The position numbers and the translations under genes were made by a program. Below are positions 6,447 through 12,274 of a stretch of DNA of 12,274 nt, piece after piece (positions within the stretch are counted from its first letter, which is position 1; each line of letters starts with the position of its first letter). Below the pieces are notes generated by a model. That model saw nothing but the letters and a program-made list of their open reading frames with translations. It was not told the DNA's origin and searched no databases. The stretch is from Trueperaceae bacterium. GTDB lineage: Bacteria; Deinococcota; Deinococci; Deinococcales; Trueperaceae. The DNA lies in contig SLSQ01000307.1 in assembly GCA_007130355.1 (NCBI GenBank), positions 1-12,274 on the forward strand, given 5' to 3'.

Positions 6447-8242
6447 TGCGTCTCGAACAGCGTCCGGTAGAGGCCGGACTCGGCGATCAGCGCGGCGTGC
6501 GTGCCCACCTGCACCACGCGCCCGCGGTCGAGCACGACGATCCGATCGGCGTGCACCACCGTCGCGAGCCGGTGGGCGATCACCAGGCTGGTCCGGCCGC
6601 GCATCAGGCGCTGCAGCGCCTCCTGGACCAGCGCCTCCGACTCGCCGTCGAGGCTCGAGGTCGCCTCGTCGAGCACGAGCAGCGACGGGTCCTTCAGCAG
6701 CGCCCGCGCGATCGCGATCCGTTGCCGCTGGCCCCCGGAGAGGCGCAGCCCGCGCTCGCCGACCCGGGTGTCCAGTCCGTCGGCGAGGGCCCGCACGAAG
6801 TCGAGCGCGTTCGCGGCGCGCAGCGCCTCCAGCGCCTCCTCGACGCTCGCGTCCGGTCGGCCGTAGCGCACGTTCTCGAGCACCGAGCCGGAGAAGAGCA
6901 GCGTCTCCTGGGGTACCAGGCCGACGGTGGCCCGCAGCGCCGTGGGATCGACGGCGCGCAGGTCGGTGCCGTCGAGCGTGACGCGGCCCGCGGTCGGATC
7001 GAAGAATCGCGGCACCAGCGAGGCGAGGGTGCTCTTGCCCGCCCCCGACGGACCGACGAGCGCCACCGTCTCGCCCGGCGCCGCGTCGAACGTCACGTCG
7101 TGCAGCACCGGTTCCGCGTCCGGTGCGTAGGCGAAGCCGACCGCGTCGAAGCGGAGGTGCCCCGGACGCTCCGGTAGCGGCGTCGGCCGCTCCGGTACCG
7201 GCAGTTCGCTCCGTTCGTCGAGCAGTTCGAAGATGCGGCGCGAGGCGCCCAGCCCTTCCTGGAGCTGGGCCCAGAGTCCGGTGAAGCCGGCGACCGAACC
7301 GGCGATGAACAGGGTCAGGAGCAGGAACGCGATCAGGTCGCCCGGCGCCAGCGCGCCCGTCAGGACGCGCTGCCCCCCGACGTAGAGGACCAGGGTGAGT
7401 CCGGCGAACATCGCGAAGGTGACGCTCGGGACGAAGGCCGCCCGCATTCGGACCCTCCGGACCGCGCGCCGGAGCGCGCGGTCGATGCCGCGGGCGTACC
7501 GGTCCGCTTCGGTGGCCTCGGCGGTGAACGACTGGACCACGCGAATGCCGGCGATCGCTTCCTCGGCGTCGGCGTTGGCGTCGCCGATCTCGTCCTGCAC
7601 CTCCTGCGACAGGTTCCGCAGGCGGCGGCCGAAGAAGGCGGCGGACACGATCACGGCGGGGACGACGGCGAGCATCACGGCGGTGAGCTGGAGGTCGAGG
7701 ACCAGCAGCGCCGCCGTGCCGCCGATCAGCGTCACCCCCTGCGTCACGACCTGCGCCAGCGAGGTCGAGACCAGCCCCTGCACGGTGGCGACGTCGGTGG
7801 TGAGCCGCGAGGTGATCTCGCCGGTCTTCCGTCGCAGGAAGAACGCCGGCGCCAGCGTGAGCAGGTGCGCGAACACCGCACGGCGCACGTCGGCCACGAC
7901 GTTCTCGCCGACGATCCCCATCCACCAGACGCGCAGGTAGTTGAGGCCGGCCTGCACCGTGAACGCCGCGACCAGGATCAGGGCGAGCACGCCCGGACCG
8001 GGACCGGGCGTCTCCGCTCCGCCGGCGGCGCGGAAGGCGTCGTTGAACAGTTCGCGCGCCAGCAGCGGGAAGGCGAGCTGGACCAGTCCGGCCAGGAAGG
8101 TGGCGATCAGCGCGCCGGCCAGGAGCCTGCGGTACGGCCGGGCGTAGCCCCAGAGCCGCCGCAGCGGGCCGAGGTCGCGGAGGCCGCGCGGCGACACGGG
8201 CGCCGGATCGGTCGCTCGAGCACGTCCGGACGGTCGGAACAC
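6419..8242 (-). CDS. ABC exporter half-transporter (fused membrane and ATPase domains, MsbA/BmrA-like)
   Basis: A 607-residue half-transporter, expected to work as a homodimer in the inner membrane and export lipids, drugs or other hydrophobic compounds. Residues about 35-330 hold the six-helix transmembrane domain (hydrophobic spans near 41-64, 84-105, 163-184, 186-204, 270-288, 302-320). The ATPase has A-loop Y372, Walker A GPSGAGKST (397-405), Q-loop Q445, signature LSGGQ (501-505), Walker B LLVLDE (521-526) with catalytic E526, and H-loop H557. All catalytic residues are present, so both sites of a homodimer would be active. The GTG at 8242 has no ribosome site, but TAGCAT ends six bases upstream, fitting leaderless transcription. 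No second exporter subunit lies beside it. The substrate cannot be told; multidrug or lipid export is the family default. Confidence 0.92.
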   Translation of the reverse strand: MFRPSGRARATDPAPVSPRGLRDLGPLRRLWGYARPYRRLLAGALIATFLAGLVQLAFPLLARELFNDAFRAAGGAETPGPGPGVLALILVAAFTVQAGLNYLRVWWMGIVGENVVADVRRAVFAHLLTLAPAFFLRRKTGEITSRLTTDVATVQGLVSTSLAQVVTQGVTLIGGTAALLVLDLQLTAVMLAVVPAVIVSAAFFGRRLRNLSQEVQDEIGDANADAEEAIAGIRVVQSFTAEATEADRYARGIDRALRRAVRRVRMRAAFVPSVTFAMFAGLTLVLYVGGQRVLTGALAPGDLIAFLLLTLFIAGSVAGFTGLWAQLQEGLGASRRIFELLDERSELPVPERPTPLPERPGHLRFDAVGFAYAPDAEPVLHDVTFDAAPGETVALVGPSGAGKSTLASLVPRFFDPTAGRVTLDGTDLRAVDPTALRATVGLVPQETLLFSGSVLENVRYGRPDASVEEALEALRAANALDFVRALADGLDTRVGERGLRLSGGQRQRIAIARALLKDPSLLVLDEATSSLDGESEALVQEALQRLMRGRTSLVIAHRLATVVHADRIVVLDRGRVVQVGTHAALIAESGLYRTLFETQFRSAAAPA

Positions 8243-8248
8243 CGACGC

Positions 8249-8254
8249 ATGCTA
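8249..8254 (-). promoter_or_regulatory. Candidate -10 box (TAGCAT) for leaderless transcription of the ABC exporter
   Basis: TAGCAT on the minus strand fits TANNNT and ends six bases before the GTG at 8242. There is no Shine-Dalgarno site between them. The spacing is that expected if transcription starts at the start codon itself. Confidence 0.42.
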
Positions 8255-8269
8255 CCGCCGCCCGCGGTA
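8253..8269. promoter_or_regulatory. Inverted repeat TACCGC-N5-GCGGTA in a compact divergent promoter; operator candidate
   Basis: Perfect six-base arms at 8253-8258 and 8264-8269 with a five-base spacer are centred at 8261. That is almost midway between the exporter start (8242) and the synthetase start (8282). The arms touch both candidate -10 boxes (8249-8254 minus, 8268-8273 plus), so a bound protein could repress both genes. The binding protein is unknown and the match may be chance. Confidence 0.4.
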
Positions 8270-8273
8270 CCGT
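8268..8273 (+). promoter_or_regulatory. Candidate -10 box (TACCGT) for the acetoacetyl-CoA synthetase gene
   Basis: TACCGT fits the TANNNT pattern and ends eight bases before the GTG at 8282, slightly longer than the ideal leaderless distance. No -35 element or ribosome site is visible. It is valid only if the gene starts at 8282 rather than at the ATG at 8249. Confidence 0.28.
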
Positions 8274-8281
8274 CGGTCCCG

Positions 8282-10267
8282 GTGGACGACCGAGGCGACG
8301 ACCGGCCGCTCTGGACCCCCGACCCGCTGCGGGCGGAGGCGACCCGAATGGCGCACGCGATCCGCGAGGCCGCGGCGCCGGCCGGGCGCGCTCTGGCGGG
8401 GTACGACGACCTGCACGCCTGGAGCGTGGCGGAACCGGACGCCTTCTGGGGCTGGTTGGCGGATCGTTGGTTCCCGTGGCGCCGGCGTCCGGAGCGCGTC
8501 CGCTCGGAGGGTCCGATCGACCGCGTCCGATGGTTCGAGGGGGGCACCGGGAACGTCGTCGACCGGCTGCTCGACCCGGAAGGCGTCGCGGACGACGCGC
8601 CGGCCCTGATCGCCCACGCGGAGGGGGCCGGAGCGGTCCGTTGGAGCCGCGCCCGACTGCGCCGCGAGGTCGCCCGCGTTCAGGCGGCGCTGCACGCCGC
8701 CGGGGTGGGACCGGGCGACACCGTCGCCGCCTACGCCGCCAACGTGCCCGAGGTGGTCGCCCTGTTTTTGGCGTGCGCCGCGGACGGGGTGCGGTTCACG
8801 AGCGGCAGTCCGGACTTCGGCGCCGAAGCCGCCGCCGCCCGCTTCGCGCAGGTGCGGCCCAAGGCGCTGTTCGCCTCGCCCGAGAGCCGGTACGGCGGGC
8901 GCCGGCACGATCGGCGGTCGGTGGTCGAGGAGCTCGCCGCGCGGCTCGGCACCGTCCGGACCGCGGTTGCGCTGCCGGTCGCGGGGGCGCCGGAGGCGGA
9001 GGCGCCGAACGGGTTCGGTCGCTGGGAGGCGTGGACGCACGCGGCCGAGGCGGAGGCGGGGGACCGCCCGGAGACGCGCCCCCTGCCGTTCGACCAGGAG
9101 CTGTACGTCCTCTACTCGTCGGGGACGACCGGCGATCCGAAGGCGATTCGGCACCGGGCGGGCGGGGCGTTCCTGACGCAGTGGAAGGAGCAGGCGTACC
9201 ATCTCGACGTGCGGCCGCACGACCGCGTGCTGGTCACGACGACCACCGGCTGGATGATGTGGAACTGGCAGGTCGCGGCGCTCGGCGTCGGAGCGACGCT
9301 GGTCCTGATCGACGGATCGCCGGTGCAGCCCGGACCGGAACGGCTCTGGCGGATCGCCGAGCACGACCGGGTCACGCACTTCTGCACCAGCGCGGGGTAC
9401 CTGCACCGGGCGAGCGGCGGTCCGTTCCGGCCGGCGGAGGCGGACCTCTCGGCGCTGCGCGCGGTGACGTCGACCGGGTCGCCGCTCGCAGGCGACGGCT
9501 TCCGCTGGGTCTACGACGACGTGAAGGGCGACCTGCACCTCGCGAGCATCTCCGGCGGCACCGACATCGTGGGGTGCTTCCTGCTCGGGGTGCCGACCCT
9601 GCCGGTGCACCCGGGCGAACTGCAGCGCCCCGGGCTCGGCGTCGACCTGGCGGTCTTCGGCGAGGACGGTCGGCCGCTCGACGAGGGCGCCGGCGAGCTC
9701 GTGTGCCGCGCCCCGCTCCCGTCGATGCCGCTCGGGTTCGTGGGCGACGAGGACGGTCGGCGCTTCCGCGCCGCCTACTTCGAACGGTTCGACGGGGTCT
9801 GGACGCACGGCGACCGGATCGAACGGACCGTGCGCGGGGGGTTCCGCCACCACGGTCGCAGCGACGCGACGCTGAACCCGGGGGGCGTGCGGATCGGCAG
9901 CGCCGAGGTGACCGGCCCGGCGGTCGCCGCCGCCGAGGTCGCCGACGCCGCGGCGGTTCCGAAGCGGGAGGGGAGCGACGAGTCGATCTGGCTGCTGATC
10001 GTGCCCGCTCCGGGCGCACCGTGGTCGCAGGAGGCGGAGCGACGGCTGCGGGACCGGATCCGAACGGCGGCCAGTCCACGGCACGTGCCGACACGGATCG
10101 TCGCGGTGCCGGACCTGCCGCGGACCCGTAGCGGCAAGGTGATCGAGCGGGCCCTCGCCGCGCTCGTGAACGGCGAACCGGTCGGGCCGCTTCCGGGCGC
10201 GGCCAATCCGGAGGCGCTTCCCGAGATCGAGCGGGCCCTGCGCGCGGCCGTCGACCGGCACGGGTAG
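8282..10267 (+). CDS. aacS: Acetoacetyl-CoA synthetase (acetoacetate--CoA ligase)
   Basis: Activates acetoacetate to acetoacetyl-CoA through an acyl-adenylate, feeding ketone-body carbon to thiolase or polymer/isoprenoid routes; cytosolic. The 661-residue length suits the family. Motifs from this start: N-terminal RPLWTPDP (8-15); adenylate-forming A3 loop YVLYSSGTTGDPKAIRH (275-291); the AacS-typical TTTGWMMWNW (320-329), TSTGSPL (396-402), ASISGGTDIVGCF (421-433) and SMPLGF (481-486); HGD (509-511); GRSDATLNPGGVRIGSAE (525-542); and PRTRSGK with adenylation Lys619. These track acetoacetyl-CoA synthetases more closely than acetyl-CoA synthetases. GTG 8282 is chosen because it places PLW about eight residues in, as in known homologues, and leaves room for a promoter. 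ATG 8249 would add 11 residues and start seven bases from the divergent exporter start. No thiolase, CoA-transferase or hydroxybutyrate dehydrogenase is adjacent. Confidence 0.92.
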   Translation: MDDRGDDRPLWTPDPLRAEATRMAHAIREAAAPAGRALAGYDDLHAWSVAEPDAFWGWLADRWFPWRRRPERVRSEGPIDRVRWFEGGTGNVVDRLLDPEGVADDAPALIAHAEGAGAVRWSRARLRREVARVQAALHAAGVGPGDTVAAYAANVPEVVALFLACAADGVRFTSGSPDFGAEAAAARFAQVRPKALFASPESRYGGRRHDRRSVVEELAARLGTVRTAVALPVAGAPEAEAPNGFGRWEAWTHAAEAEAGDRPETRPLPFDQELYVLYSSGTTGDPKAIRHRAGGAFLTQWKEQAYHLDVRPHDRVLVTTTTGWMMWNWQVAALGVGATLVLIDGSPVQPGPERLWRIAEHDRVTHFCTSAGYLHRASGGPFRPAEADLSALRAVTSTGSPLAGDGFRWVYDDVKGDLHLASISGGTDIVGCFLLGVPTLPVHPGELQRPGLGVDLAVFGEDGRPLDEGAGELVCRAPLPSMPLGFVGDEDGRRFRAAYFERFDGVWTHGDRIERTVRGGFRHHGRSDATLNPGGVRIGSAEVTGPAVAAAEVADAAAVPKREGSDESIWLLIVPAPGAPWSQEAERRLRDRIRTAASPRHVPTRIVAVPDLPRTRSGKVIERALAALVNGEPVGPLPGAANPEALPEIERALRAAVDRHG

Positions 10268-10295
10268 CGCCCCCGGCCGTGGCGGGCGGGGGCGC
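10267..10295. terminator. GC-rich hairpin between convergent aacS and malG-like genes
   Basis: GCGCCCCCG (10267-10275) pairs with CGGGGGCGC (10287-10295), a nine-base-pair stem with an 11-base loop. It starts at the last base of the synthetase stop codon. There is no T-tract. Its position between two converging gene ends, in a 76-base gap (10268-10343) holding nothing else I can read, suggests a bidirectional terminator. Confidence 0.6.
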
Positions 10296-10343
10296 GTGCG
10301 GTGCGGCGTGGGCCGCGAACGGGGCGTGCGGATTCGGGCGGGC

Positions 10344-11189
10344 TCAGCCCTTGACCGAGCCGGCGGTGAGGCCGTCGACGATCCGGTTCTGGAAGATCAG
10401 GACCAGGGCGACCAGCGGGACGGTGACGATGACGGCGGCCGCCATGATCTCGCCGAACGGTTCCTGACGGGCGATCTGGCCCGAGAACAGGGCGATCGCG
10501 ACCGGTACCGTGCGCGACGGTTCGTCGATGAGCGTGAAGGTGAGGGCGAACAGGTACTCGTTCCAGGCCTGGATGAACGCCAGCAGGCCGGTCGTGACCA
10601 GCGCGGGCGCCGTGAGCGGAAGCAGGACGTAGAGGAAGCTCTGCATCATGTTCGCGCCGTCGACCTGCGCGGCTTGCAGCAGGCTGACCGGCAGCCCTCG
10701 GAAGAACGAGGTGAGCACCCAGACCGTGAACGGCAGCGTGAACAGCATGTACGACAGGATCATGCTCGGGATCGCCGGCATGCCGAGGACCCGGATCACC
10801 GCGTACAGACCGGCCAGGACCGCGATCTGCGGGAACATCGTCATCGCCAGGATCAGGTACAGCGACGGCGTCCGGCCACGGAAGCGCATCTTGCCGAGCG
10901 CGTAGCCGGCGAACGCGCCGACCGAGAGGCTGAGTAGCGTGACCGACACCGACACCAGGGTGGAGTTCCACAACGCTCGGAGGAAGCGGTCGTTGCTCAG
11001 CACCGCCTGGAAGTTCTGCAGCGTGACGGTGTCCGGCCAGAAGGTGGCGGGGGTGCGGATCAGTTCGGACTGCGTCTTCAGGGCCGAGATGACCGCCCAG
11101 TAGAACGGGAACATGAGGTAGACGAAGATCACCAGGATCAGCGCGAAGAAGCCGATCCGACCGAGCCAGGCGCGTACGGGCTTGCTCAT
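10344..11189 (-). CDS. Carbohydrate ABC transporter permease, MalG-like (CUT1 family)
   Basis: A 281-residue inner-membrane permease, the usual MalG length, with about six membrane helices (around 12-35, 77-97, 110-130, 142-162, 193-215, 249-268). The cytoplasmic coupling loop is QAAQVDGANMMQSFLYVLLP (172-191), a version of the EAA-G-ILP motif with Gln for the first Glu. It docks on the ATPase subunit. The C-terminal GLTAGSVKG is typical of MalG-type subunits. The ATG at 11189 overlaps the stop of the partner permease (ATGA), so the two are translationally coupled; the frame extends further upstream only as an artefact. Together with its partner it forms the import channel; a maltose/trehalose-like substrate is inferred from resemblance to Deinococcota transporters. 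The ATPase is probably encoded elsewhere and shared. The gene ends in a hairpin region facing aacS. Confidence 0.92.
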   Translation of the reverse strand: MSKPVRAWLGRIGFFALILVIFVYLMFPFYWAVISALKTQSELIRTPATFWPDTVTLQNFQAVLSNDRFLRALWNSTLVSVSVTLLSLSVGAFAGYALGKMRFRGRTPSLYLILAMTMFPQIAVLAGLYAVIRVLGMPAIPSMILSYMLFTLPFTVWVLTSFFRGLPVSLLQAAQVDGANMMQSFLYVLLPLTAPALVTTGLLAFIQAWNEYLFALTFTLIDEPSRTVPVAIALFSGQIARQEPFGEIMAAAVIVTVPLVALVLIFQNRIVDGLTAGSVKG

Positions 11190-12274
11190 GACTGGTCCAT
11201 CCGGAAGGCGCGGACGTAGAAGATGGCGAACACGAAGATCAACAGGAAGATCACCACCGAGGCGGCGGAACTCATGCCGACGTCGCGGACCTGGATCAGC
11301 ATGTCCTGGGCGTACGACGCCATCGAGTACCGTTGCCGCCCGAGCACCACCTGGAAGATGTCGAACACCCGCAGGGCGTCGAGCGTGCGGAAGATCAGGG
11401 CGACCGCCAGGGTCGGGGCCAGCAGGGGCAGCGTGATCGAGAAGAACTGCCGGATCCGTCCGGCGCCGTCGACGCGGGCGGCCTCGTAGAGCTCCTTGGG
11501 GATCGTGGAGAGGCCGGCGAGGAGCAGGAGCGCCATGAACGGCGTGGTCTTCCACACGTCCATCATGATCATGCTCGGCAGCTGCCAGGCGGCCGCGCCG
11601 AAGAAGTTCGTGGATCCGTCGTTCAAACCGAGCGCCTGGCCCACGGTGTTGAACAGGCCTGCGCGCGTCGGCTGCAGCATCCACTCCCAGATCCGGGCCG
11701 AGACGGCGGTGATCACCGCCCACGGCACCAGCATCGCCGCGCGCATCGCGCCGCGGCCGAAGAACTTCACGCTGAGCGCGAGCGCGATGATCAGACCGAG
11801 CAGCGTCTCGATGAAGACCGAGGCCACCGTGAACACGAGCGTGTCCCAGACCGCCCGGACGAAGTCGGGCGTGATCGCGCCGAGCACGTAGCGGGTGCCG
11901 AACAGCTCGAACTGGGTGACGGAGCGGTAGCGGTACGGCTCGCGCGGTAGCACCTGGACCCAGCTGGTGTACTGCGGGACGCCGTCGCGGAGCACCGGGG
12001 CGCCGGCCTCGTCGAGCTGCGGCGGGAGCTCGCGGACGGTGACCGAGAGGAGCCGCTGGTAGTTCTCGAGGCCGACGAACTCGCCGGCTTCGCCGGCCGC
12101 GAACTCGCGTTGGTGGACGCTTTCGTAGAAGACCTGACCCAGCGGGTAGAAGGCGATGACCAGGATGATCAGGAAGGTCGGCGCCAGCAGCCAGAGCGCC
12201 GTCCGTTCCTCCTGCTTCGCGAGTTCGCTCGGTCCGGTCCGCTTCCTGGCGGGCGCCGTCGCGGCGTCGGCCAT
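11186..12274 (-). CDS. Carbohydrate ABC transporter permease, MalF-like (CUT1 family), with large extracytoplasmic insert
   Basis: A 362-residue permease starting at an ATG on the last base of the window; the start looks natural (basic, Pro/Ala-rich tail then first helix at about 27-50), but its ribosome site is out of view. The EAA loop reads EAARVDGAGRIRQFFSITLP (264-283), with all key residues. Helices follow the MalF pattern (about 143-170, 178-200, 235-255, 285-303, 335-355). Between helix 1 and the next, around residues 68-138, lies an insert of about 65 residues with aromatic and charged stretches (ENYQRLLSVTV, VLPREPYRYR, TQFELFGTRYV). It is longer than in most CUT1 permeases and recalls the P2 loop of E. 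coli MalF and Thermus trehalose/maltose permeases. It could contact the binding protein. Gene order suggests the binding-protein gene lies just upstream, beyond the right edge. Confidence 0.92.
   Translation of the reverse strand: MADAATAPARKRTGPSELAKQEERTALWLLAPTFLIILVIAFYPLGQVFYESVHQREFAAGEAGEFVGLENYQRLLSVTVRELPPQLDEAGAPVLRDGVPQYTSWVQVLPREPYRYRSVTQFELFGTRYVLGAITPDFVRAVWDTLVFTVASVFIETLLGLIIALALSVKFFGRGAMRAAMLVPWAVITAVSARIWEWMLQPTRAGLFNTVGQALGLNDGSTNFFGAAAWQLPSMIMMDVWKTTPFMALLLLAGLSTIPKELYEAARVDGAGRIRQFFSITLPLLAPTLAVALIFRTLDALRVFDIFQVVLGRQRYSMASYAQDMLIQVRDVGMSSAASVVIFLLIFVFAIFYVRAFRMDQS

Noticed and set aside
5643..7925. A 760-codon minus-strand frame spanning the exporter, osmC and part of the membrane-protein gene
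   Set aside because: It crosses three confidently assigned genes, and its translation is low-complexity Arg/Gly/Ala sequence, so it is not a real gene.
8252..10261. A 669-codon minus-strand frame opposite aacS
   Set aside because: Fully antisense to a well-supported enzyme gene, rich in Arg/Pro/Val with no recognisable motif. It arises from codon bias on the other strand.
10288..10343. GTGCGG-type short repeats in the gap between aacS and the malG-like gene, considered as a small RNA or repeat element
   Set aside because: The runs are irregular, short and typical of local GC skew. Apart from the hairpin no conserved structure or promoter is visible.

Overview
The window is about 70% GC, densely coded, and uses GTG starts freely (five of ten genes by my calls). 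It looks like chromosomal core and housekeeping DNA from a Deinococcota (Deinococcus-Thermus) bacterium, possibly a Trueperaceae-like lineage. Three things support this: a CarD/CdnL protein of the Thermus type; a MalF-like permease with the long extracytoplasmic insert I associate with the trehalose/maltose transporters of this phylum; and TANNNT boxes 6-8 bases ahead of start codons, as in leaderless Deinococcus promoters. The assignment is an inference from remembered family features, not from a search.

Layout. From 5850 down to position 1, everything lies on the minus strand. First comes a signal-peptide-bearing protein with a propeller-like outer domain and about four C-terminal membrane helices (5850-4258), then carD (4200-3709). 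CarD is followed 11 bases later by ksgA (3697-2783), a PfkB-family sugar or nucleoside kinase (2790-1846), an unusual S41-type peptidase (1849-812), and a metallo-beta-lactamase-fold hydrolase that runs off the left edge (815-<1). From ksgA on, each gene overlaps the next by 4 to 8 bases, so this is almost certainly one translationally coupled operon.

Divergent from the membrane protein is a small OsmC-type peroxide reductase (5979-6398, plus strand). It converges on a homodimeric-type ABC exporter (8242-6419, minus strand), with a strong hairpin between the two ends. The exporter is divergent from acetoacetyl-CoA synthetase (8282-10267, plus strand). Their starts are only about 40 bases apart, around a perfect inverted repeat that overlaps both candidate -10 boxes. 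The synthetase converges, across a GC-rich hairpin, on two sugar ABC permease genes of the CUT1 family (malF-like 12274-11186, malG-like 11189-10344), whose binding-protein partner is not in view.

How it fits together: RNA polymerase promoter control (CarD) and small-subunit rRNA dimethylation (KsgA) are transcribed with a kinase, a peptidase and an MBL hydrolase whose substrates cannot be read from sequence. The right side deals with carbon: sugar import and activation of acetoacetate. I found no CRISPR array, transposon, prophage, tRNA or rRNA, and nothing that clearly amounts to a new system. The best second-look items are the PDZ-less, lysine-less S41 protein, the uncharacterised membrane propeller ahead of carD, and the very compact divergent promoter at 8243-8281.
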